Shown here one piece after another: positions 34,697-43,900 of a stretch of DNA of 64,000 nucleotides. The stretch lies in assembly GCA_002633025.1 (NCBI GenBank), contig NMRB01000145.1:77438-141437 (forward strand), read 5' to 3'. Positions within the stretch are counted from its first letter, which is position 1. Each line of letters begins with the position of its first letter. The position numbers were made by a program, and so were the translations under genes. The notes below the pieces were generated by a model that saw only the letters and a list, made by a program, of their open reading frames with translations, was not told the origin of the DNA and made no database searches. This DNA is from Notospermus geniculatus (lineage: Eukaryota > Nemertea > Pilidiophora > Heteronemertea > Lineidae).

Positions 34697-36679
34697 ATGT
34701 CGTGCCCTGATGGAGGGGAGCACTCGTTGGAGGAGGAAGATTCCGATGGGACCAGCATGCTGATATGTACCAAGTGTGGTGCAATTCAGGAGCACTCCAC
34801 ATTCGCACCGAAGAACGTGGACGGTACAAAATACGCATCAGAAACTTCTGGTCAGTTGGCGTACATCTGTCGTCAACTTCATACAAACACTGAAGGATAT
34901 AAGAAAGAGCCGAAGGGATACAAGAGTGGTGTATCTGTCCTAAATATCATTGGACAAAATTTGAAGTTGAATGATTCGATCCTTAATGATGCAACAAACT
35001 TGTTCAGAGAAATTTTCTATAATAAACAATACATCTACACACATATTGTGACCAAGAGGATAGTTGCTGCCTGTTGCATCTATGTGAAGTGTCGCGAAAA
35101 CCGTATTCCAGTGACAATGAAACAAATATCAGAGATGATTCAGGAGCCAGTAGAAAAGTTTGGTAACCATTTCAATGGACTTGTCAGGCATTTATCTCTT
35201 GAACTTCCAACATTTGAGTTTGAGCAGTTCATTCGATCTTTCTGTGCAAAAGCACAGTTGAGCGAAAGTATTACCAAACGTGTTGTGGATATGGTACCAC
35301 TTCTTGACCTGACAGGCAATTTAACAGGGTTTCACTTCGATCATTTAGTGACAGCGATGGCATTCTTGGCTTGGCAGTCAGAAGATGTTAAAAATAGGTC
35401 CAAGGCTTCTTTGAAGTCCACTAAATTTGTTGCACTGTCTGTGCTGAGAAAGTATTCTGGTCGAGCGGTGTCAAGACACATCAAGAGCTTGTATGAAAAC
35501 TTCATGAAACTTGCCTGTGAGTTGCCCTGGCTGACAGGCACAGATGTCTCAAAATCTACTGCTCTATTGCATCTTGATGATATTGTGAAGTATAGAAGAA
35601 CGTTATTCTCAAAGCACCTAGTAAGATGTGAACTAGATGATGAAGAACCAAGATTGCCATCGTCTGAAGATGAGGGCCAAGTTTGTGAGGCGCAGGCTGA
35701 GAGTGAGGCAGTACGAACCGAACCTGATGAAAATGAGGGCAGAAATCATGAAGACTGTAAGCCTGGGAATGATAGTGAGACAGTATCAACCGATGTTATG
35801 TCAGAATTGACTGCAGGAAACAGCCAGGCATGCCAGATGATTTTCTCATGTCTTGAAGAACAGGTTAAGGCAGAAGTTGACGACCTGAATTGGGTGTTTG
35901 GGAAGGTAAATGCTAAGAGTGAAGGAGTATGCGAAGTTACAGATAATGATCATCCTGGCAGGGAACATGGAAGTGATAATCAGGGGAACCATTCTGTTCA
36001 TTCCTCTCCTACTGAGGAGGCTAGTGTTTGCCAACAGGTGGTTCAACAACCATGTCAGCCTTCAGGGGATTCTAATCAATTGGGATGTATCCCAGTTCCT
36101 AATGACAGTGGGTTAAAATGTGTTTTGAATTCTGGAAATTCGACTACAAGCTACACAGCTGGTTGTTCAAATGGAAGTGTGGAGTTGAAAAGTTGTGTGT
36201 TTGTGGCCACAGTAGACCAAAGTCAATGCGACTCACTTCTTCGTTGGGTGGATGATGCAAGTCAACATCAGACAATTAAAGAAGAAACTGATGTAGCGTC
36301 TGGTGAAATTGACGAAGCTACATGTAATCAAATGAGTGAGACTTCTGATACTGGTAGTGACAGTGATGTTGAGGCGGAGATGAAGAGGAAGAAAGATCGT
36401 GATTATCTTGCCCGTCAAAAAATGAAACGAAAGTACACTAAGCGAATTGCAGCTCGGTCTTTTAAAAAGGCTCGTTTACGTGAGGCCGAAATGAAGTCTG
36501 AACCTTGTGAGGAAAACAATACTGACGTCCACTGTGACGTGTACGATACGGATGATAGTGATGTGGATGAGCATGTTATGTCTGATACAGAGGCTGAACA
36601 ATATCTACGAACTCCACAAGAGATCAAGGTTTTGCAGTCACTGCGGGACCAAGGGAAGGTCCGTCTGGAGTTTGCTTAG
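34697..36679 (+). CDS. BRF2: Transcription factor IIIB 50 kDa subunit (BRF2), coding region without introns
   Basis: One open frame of 660 aa. Layout: N-terminal zinc ribbon (residues 3-28), two cyclin-like TFIIB repeats (about 70-290), a long acidic Ser/Glu/Asp-rich middle, a basic block (MKRKYTKRIAARSFKKAR) and a C-terminal block SDTEAEQYLRTPQEI, which closely matches human SDSEIEQYLRTPQEV. In vertebrates BRF2 with TBP and BDP1 forms the TFIIIB that serves type 3 Pol III promoters (U6, 7SK). The start ATG at 34697 follows AAC and a likely 5' UTR splice acceptor. Two oddities: the first zinc knuckle reads CPDGG, so the second cysteine is absent, and the protein is about 240 residues longer than human (419), all of it in the acidic linker. 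Neighbouring HAUS8 is divergent. Confidence 0.9.
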   Translation: MSCPDGGEHSLEEEDSDGTSMLICTKCGAIQEHSTFAPKNVDGTKYASETSGQLAYICRQLHTNTEGYKKEPKGYKSGVSVLNIIGQNLKLNDSILNDATNLFREIFYNKQYIYTHIVTKRIVAACCIYVKCRENRIPVTMKQISEMIQEPVEKFGNHFNGLVRHLSLELPTFEFEQFIRSFCAKAQLSESITKRVVDMVPLLDLTGNLTGFHFDHLVTAMAFLAWQSEDVKNRSKASLKSTKFVALSVLRKYSGRAVSRHIKSLYENFMKLACELPWLTGTDVSKSTALLHLDDIVKYRRTLFSKHLVRCELDDEEPRLPSSEDEGQVCEAQAESEAVRTEPDENEGRNHEDCKPGNDSETVSTDVMSELTAGNSQACQMIFSCLEEQVKAEVDDLNWVFGKVNAKSEGVCEVTDNDHPGREHGSDNQGNHSVHSSPTEEASVCQQVVQQPCQPSGDSNQLGCIPVPNDSGLKCVLNSGNSTTSYTAGCSNGSVELKSCVFVATVDQSQCDSLLRWVDDASQHQTIKEETDVASGEIDEATCNQMSETSDTGSDSDVEAEMKRKKDRDYLARQKMKRKYTKRIAARSFKKARLREAEMKSEPCEENNTDVHCDVYDTDDSDVDEHVMSDTEAEQYLRTPQEIKVLQSLRDQGKVRLEFA

Positions 36680-37174
36680 CGCATTGGCTGTAGCTGCAAG
36701 AATAGAGTATGACTTGGACCTTCTTCACAAAGTGAGAGTTTCTAAGGGATTAGCCAATTCTTGTTGACTTGTTTTATGAGGCAGATTCACAAAGGAATGA
36801 ATTGTTATCTTGCTTGTTGGCTTGTGCTATGAAAAGTATTGTGAATAAGTATTATGATTAGGACAACCTATGTCATGATGTGTATGATTCCATGTAAAAA
36901 ACAGCCAAGGTTTGTCTTGAGTAGGCTGGAAAGATTACCGGTACCGGTATGTGAAGTTAGCCCCATCTGTCTTGATTTTGTTAATACATCAGTTGACATT
37001 GCACTAAATCATTTTCCTTCTTCGTTTTTTCACCTTTTGCTGAATGCCTGGGATGTCAGGAGAAATGATATGATTGAACACGTTGACATCAATGCAGACC
37101 CAAAATTGTTACCAGATGCCCAGGACCAGACTGCCATGAGTGTCAAAGTCTCGGGTCACAGTAATGGCTCCAGG

Positions 37175-37440
37175 GGCAGATCCAGGATTCCGGTAAAGGC
37201 GGGCACAGAAGGCTAGGGGGACCAACGAAGGCGCAAAGCCACATCAGGGGTCTGGGGGGTTGATCCCTCAGAAAATTTTAAAAACTAGAAGGCCTTTGGT
37301 GCAATTTCCCAGCATCTGAGGGACAAATTACAACGCAATTCTGTAGCACTTTCAAAAAGGGCAATTTTTCGAACGTTGGTCACCGAAAAATAGGGGGCAT
37401 GGGCCAGGTTGCCCCTCCCCCCCGCGGATCCGCGCCTGGC
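37175..37440. mobile_element. CAGGGGCAGATCC-type MITE, copy 2 (longer variant)
   Basis: Left end CAGGGGCAGATCCAGGATTC, right end CCGCGGATCCGCGCCTGG. The interior differs from the copies at 16736 and 51890 (GGTCACCGAAAAATAGGGGG), so this is a related or composite member. Lies between BRF2 and EXOC4. Confidence 0.6.
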
Positions 37441-37540
37441 CCCCAGTCCCATTTTTTACTGATACCCCAGCCGCAAGCTTTTTATAAGCTTTTCCAGTTC
37501 CTTCGGTTTCCGTCAGATGGCGACACTAAATCGTCAGTGA

Positions 37541-37811
37541 GGATGGCGGTAGACTGGTCCCCTGTCGTAGTTCTCGCTTCACTACTACGACAGGCATTTT
37601 GAACGCCAACTCGGCATGTGATTGGTCAGCCAAACGTCATCAACGGTCGCGCCATGAGTCATATCTATCTTTAGAGACTCCCCGCAACGTTGAAAGTCTT
37701 TATTGCTCATTTGCATACGTGTGTCAGAAAACAGGCAAACATGGCGGACGCGGCCTGTCGTAGTAGTGGAGGAACGGAGCGATACGACAGGGGACCAGTC
37801 TAGGATGGCGG
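37541..37811. mobile_element. 253 bp TIR element with 9 bp target duplication GGATGGCGG
   Basis: Element 37550-37802 begins TAGACTGGTCCCCTGTCGTA and ends with the exact reverse complement. A second inner pair (ACTACTACGACAGGC) extends the arms to about 50 bp. GGATGGCGG stands directly on both sides (37541-37549 and 37803-37811). The 9 bp duplication and long arms suggest a Mutator-like element; no transposase is present. Confidence 0.85.
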
Positions 37812-37900
37812 AAGCGGCGGTGACGGAAATGAATCCTGTGACACTGTCAAAAGTAAAAAAAGTAATGGCGGCTGATCGGGCGAAGCGACAGCAGGAGTCG
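37805..37900 (+). CDS. Orphan first coding exon (32 codons) before the gap at 37997
   Basis: ATG at 37805 opens MAEAAVTEMNPVTLSKVKKV, continues to QQES and ends at a good donor (TCG/GTGAGT, phase 0). The next acceptor (37988) leads into the N at 37997. The peptide resembles the human EXOC4 N-terminus only in its MA(A)EAA start. It may be EXOC4 exon 1 or the first exon of another gene lost in the gap. A 253 bp transposon abuts the start codon. Confidence 0.45.
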
Positions 37901-37987
37901 GTGAGTTATGCCATAAATTTCTGTCATTCTGGTTCAAAACTGATGTATTTTTGAGTTTCTCCCTAATCTTTGTTTGTATCCTTTCAG

Positions 37988-40900
37988 GCTGGACTCNAAG
38001 AGATGAGTTGAGGAAACTGTGGCTAGAGGGAGTGGAACATAAGACGGTGGTTACACTGCTCGATCAGATGTAAGTGTCAGCTGTACCGGTACTTGTCCAC
38101 TGCAGGGGCGGATCCAGGATTTGGGAAAAGAGGGTGCCATTGAAATTTGCACCCGATTCCAGAATTTCACGGTCGATTTTACAGATTTGTCAGCCAAAAG
38201 GGGAGGCGTGCGGCCGGTGCCCCCCTCTGGACCCGCACTCGTCAGGGATATTCCATACATTGAATATTTTTGTCCATATTCTGTTTTTTGACATGAACGG
38301 CTGATTTCTTACAATTATTCCTCTCAGAGATCATCTGCGACAAGTACCTGACAAGTTGGAGAGTTACATGAGCAAGAAGCACTACCTCCATGCTACCAAC
38401 CTGATTGTGGACGCAGTCTCCTCACTGGAGGGAGAACTAGCTGGTGTCGAGGCACTCAGAGACTTGGCACAGGAACTCAAGGTTAAAAAAGAGGTAATGT
38501 CTGATTTAGAGTGATTGCCTTATCTGAAGAGAATGACGAATGAGTGGCATGTATTCGATGGACAATTGACATCAATATTTTCCATATTTCTTGCAGCAAC
38601 TACACGAGGTTCTCATTGACGAGCTTCATCGTCAGATCTACATCAAATCGACCAGTAATGTTGTCAAGGTATTCCAACGACAGGGGTCAACGAGGGTGGC
38701 TGGAAAACGTGGAATCAAGCAAACACGGAAGCCGACGAGTGGCGTTGAATCGCTGAAACTGGAACATAAAGCGAGTTCACGTAAGTTGAGAACTGTGTTA
38801 ACGAGGTATTCATTTGAAGTTCGTGCCGGTTACAGTTTGAGTTGTGGGAGGAAACCATCACTCTCGTTATTAACTGCCAATCTATCTTTCAGCCATCTCC
38901 AGTCCTCCAATGTCACCTCCACCTGACCTTGACCTTTCATTCCCCAACGGCATTCACGAAGACCTGACGTCAGAACCTGAAAAGAACCAGCCATTGTTTC
39001 TGGCAATCTTGGTCGAATCTCTCAGCATTCTGAAGAAACTACCAGAGACCATCGAGGCCATGAAGAGTCGCATACAACCCGAGCTCCTGGCTATTATTCA
39101 ACGAGCCTCACAGCAAGTGGCTGATAAGTAAGTGAGCTGAACTTGAATCAGCAGTGGCTGCTGAAAGGCCAGTCCTTGAGAATGGTTTCTTTGAGAATGT
39201 ATGATATATATGTAGGCTCACTGTATCAGGATTCCATCTTTTATCATTTCAGTGCATATCAACAGGGGGAAACTGATGTCCTCTCTTCATTATTCCTACC
39301 AAAATACCTGATGGAGTTACTCAACCTGGTGTTCCAAGAGTTCAGATGCGTTGCCATGGCCCATAGAATGGTGCTCAATAACTTGACTCGAGTCCTTGTA
39401 AGTTTGGAGTTTGCACGCATTTATTAGCTTTATCTGTTTGTGTACAATGTAGGTTGTACATGTATGTATGTATCCAGATTTTTGCTTTTCATGGTTGTAG
39501 TTTGTGGTCCGCAGTTCACTACATATCAGCAATTCCTTAAATGCTGACACCTCCTGTTTGTACAGGGTATTTCAGATCTACATTTGGTATTCAGCTCAGT
39601 CTCTTCTGAAATCTAGTGTGGAAAAGTGCCAGCCTGAAGAAGACCCCGGTTGGGGTCGAAAATTTGCTTAAACCTTGGAATTCGACTTCCTGTATTATAT
39701 CAGGAATAAGGGTTATTATTCTTGTTCTTCTCATCTTCAGCATTCTGATGACAACCCTGATATTGTCTTGTACGACATGATGGAAGTCTGGTCCAAAATA
39801 CAGGCTGTGGTAAGTTGTAATCGACATCAGTCCAAAATACAGGCTGTGGTAAGTTGTAATCGACATCAGTCCAAAATACAGACTGTGGTAAGTTGTAATC
39901 GACATCAGTCCAAAATACAGGCTGTGGTAAGTTGTAATCGACATCAGTCCAAAATACAGGCTGTGGTAAGTTGTAACCGACATCAGTTGATGTGGATGGA
40001 TGGAGAGATGGGGAGAATGTGAACTTGGAGCCAGCTACATTCTATGTGCAAACTCTGTCTATTCTTCTGTCAAATGTGCAGTGAAGTTTGACTTGAAGCT
40101 TCAGTCTTAACTTCACATCACGCCAGTACTTACTAGACCTTAATATTATAATCACCTTTTACAGCTTCAGTTGTTCCTTAGTGACTACCTGGACATCAGA
40201 AACTCAGCCTCCTCACAGCAGCAGGCACCGTCATCGTTTGATGTACCCAGTACGGATATTGCAACGTTCTTTGCCCGGAAAAGACCTGCAAAACCTAAGA
40301 AGGTAGGACTCTGTACTTCATATCGAGTGGCATCGCCAATCATTTCATCATGACATGATTGGTTGCTGTAACTCTACAAATTGAGGTATTCAGTGATGTA
40401 CGGAACCTTGGAACTTGTACTGATAATCAAACAAAACACCGGTAATCGTTATGAGTGCCTCTATCAATTCCAGATGGCGCTCTTCAGATTTGAGGCGTCT
40501 TCCCATGCGATCAGTATGAACAGCTACCTACGGGAACAGAGACAAGAATTCTATGGTTCGGTAAGGAATATCTTGTCATATGCACTGTTTTTACAAGCCT
40601 AACGATTTTCACAAACCTCTCTTCAATCTGGTCCTCATCACCTTCCATTTTCCATCAAAACCTTCATCTAAACATAGCCTGCTTTCTCTTCAGGGAGAGA
40701 TCCTGAATCGAGTGGATGACATATCAGAGATTGGGAAGCAGCTGTTTGTGTGTAAACCAGGAGCCAGTAATGTCACTGTCATCTATAACCCTCTACAAAT
40801 ATTCATCAGAGAAATCCAGACAGAAATTGGATCCTTGCATGGGTAAGAAGCTATTGTAGTTACTGTAAAGATTGATTCACTTCAGACTCTACCAGTGAGT

Positions 40901-43900
40901 GCCTACTTCCGCGGTATGATCAAATTTGCAGGACGCTATGTTCGACACTGAACCTCAGTGGATGATTTTGTCAACATCCAATCATGGGACCATGAATGGT
41001 CTCATGATAATTCTGCCCCGTCAAAATGCTGGCACTTGGTTGAATTATTTTTCGTTTTTCTACACGTAGGACTCCATCTCTCCAGATATTCATCACAGAC
41101 TATGTCAAGAATATCTACCTGGGACAAGTCCATTATAATATCATCAACAGCATCAACTCGGCCACAAAGAGTAAGTAGACTGGTCAATCATTACATGCAC
41201 GCCTCCTCAACATTCCAGAACAGAAGAATTCAATGATGAGTTCTCTAGAATTTCAATCTCTCACTCCTTGAGTGATGAATCTTTGCAATGATGCTTTTTG
41301 AGGATGAGCGGCGTATCGCTGCCTACTTCTTGTATTGAGTGTGTCGGCCCGTTCCCACAGCTACACGACACTTTCTCTTCCAACTTTTGACGTTTTTCTC
41401 TCCCAATGTGTCAACAGATCCCGACGCCAATGGTAAACATTAAGAATCATTCTGCATTGTCGTCTTGAAATCTTTGTCTCAATTCATTTATTTGTCGGTA
41501 CGAATACCATCTTGGGTCGAAACAGACCTAGAATTCCACACGTCAATTCAAACTATCAACTGAGGTTCAGTCCTTGCGAGGTGCTGAACTTCGATGACCT
41601 TCACAATGCCATGATGGGTGTGTCGAATTCTAGTTCTGGTTTCCCCACAGGTGGTGTTCTGTACTCAACAGAGAATGTGTTCATTTCTTTCTCACCCAGA
41701 GAATGTGCATTGTTTAAAGAACCGCATGTACTCAGATATTTCTTTGTGATGTCATCGCCATGCTTTATTTTTCCCAGGTTTTTCCTCACTTCTGAATTTG
41801 AAGTTTGAGTCTTGTTCATTTTCTCTGAGAAAAATGTCTCCCTTAAACCTTCACGTCGGTCCAGGTCCACACAACTTGACCAACGCTCATCACACTCAGC
41901 CCGAGGTTTCGTAATCTCCTGAATGTTCAAGAAGTGAGGTTGGACCGTCCATGTTTCATGTGCTTTTTTCACACATCATACTAGGCTCAGCAGAAAAAGG
42001 AGGTCACATCAGAACATACTGATAAAAGCTTGTGTTTTCGATAGTTGATATTTCTTGTTGTAACATTACAGATTATTTCATTCAAATTCCAAGCATGTCC
42101 ACTTAATCCTTTGTTCTTATGTCATCTTTTTTCAATCCAAAAAGTTTCAATTCATCATTTTTTTCCCTGTCTATGGTAGTTGTATTTTGTTCGCATCGTA
42201 TGGCTCGTCATGTAGGCCTATGTATCTTGACTACAATGTGGATGACAAAATGATCCCCAGTAGCAGACTCGTCATCCTACTTGTATCATGAAATGGTGGC
42301 GGTGCCTGATATGAATGACAAGGATCTTTCCCAGTGAATGCTTTTCCTTGAATTCCCACGAATGACAAATATTCATCATCCTTCCAAAACATAGCATTGC
42401 AGCTGTTTCTATCCGGTCCGAGGCATTTTCACTTAGAAAACTACACCATGTGATGTCAAACACTGGACGACTCTACTGAAGCTTATCTGTCCCAATATTT
42501 CAGAATGCTGCCCTCTGAATGACTGGTTGTGGTGGTCCTATCCGTGGCTTTAATCCTTCCGTGTGCTGAGCTAAAACTCTGGCTTGGCCCCGTCCCACTA
42601 ATCCAGTCAGTCGCTGCATGTCATCATGATCTTCCCTTGGCTGATAATGTTGTTGCCATTGTGACTGTCTGTTCCTGTAGTTGAGTTCGGTTCCACACTT
42701 CACTCCTGTTGAGCTGAGATTAATATCACTGACATCTGCCAGATAGCACAGTTACAGTAGGCAACTCGTATGACATAGTTCAAGTTGACTCTCCAAGACC
42801 AAATCAAACGTGTCACTTCCAGCGCTAAAATCTAACCCCTTGGTCTTTCACACCATCTTGAATACTTTTGAACAGATCTTCTGTTGCAAAATGTTTAAAG
42901 GTCGAATGAAAAACAACAGGGAAGCCTCTGACAGATTTGTTTGGGGTGGAGGTGATTCAGCTAAGCTGCCTTCGTCCTGAAGATCCATATCCTCTTTTCT
43001 TTGACTTATTGTCTCACTGCTTCAGGTTTCGATGCCTTCAAAGCCATCATAGATCAGAGGACTCAGAAGGAGTTGGCTGTTTCTCGACCACTGCTACAGG
43101 TGAGGTCGCATTGACATTAACAGTTCATTCTACTCTTCGATCATGGATTCTCTACACGTGAATCCTCTATCATAATCTCCGTAGATCCATGATCTATATT
43201 GAGAACTGGGAATGACCATCCTGAGGTAATTGATTGATTGATTGATTGATTGATTGGTAATCAGTGTTTCTTTTGCTGGCTCATGCCGTGACAAAGGGAG
43301 TAAGCACTGTTTACCTCAGTATGAGAAACAACAGGAAGTGCCTTGATTTGTGCCAAAATATTTGGTCATAACCGTATCACAGAATTTCAGTCTTCGTCTT
43401 TCTGGTTATAGAGTACTGTAGTTGTCTGGAAGAACCTGAATGAACTACGAGAGCTGATGCAGGCACTGCCTCACTACTCGGATAACTTTGTCAACATGAT
43501 CTGTAAAATATTACAAGAATACAAGGACACATGTATCAACGCTTATAGAGGGATTGTCCTGACTGACACAGATGATAAGAGGGTCATCAGTGCAACGTGG
43601 GCCAAGGATTTGGATATCAATCGCTTCTTGAGGTACATGTTCATTAGAGATGAGTGTTCTAGATGTACATGTTCTACCTGCAGATACATGTATACATGTA
43701 CATGACCGTATAAGAAGAAATGTCTACTTCAGTCATGCACCATCACATATTTCAGTGGTTCTAGTGGCTTAAGCTTCTGCTTCTGCAGTTACTCGAGTCT
43801 TGAGGGGTTTTCATTGTCCACACTCCCTGGACACCAGTACTTGCACATCTAGCTTACCGGTAGTTCATTTACTCCCACCTCCTTGTAGGTCTTTACCAAA

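Noticed and set aside
39591-39983. Minus-strand repeat protein frame ([13 protein letters not shown] repeats)
   Set aside because: Antisense of the 39 bp EXOC4 minisatellite.
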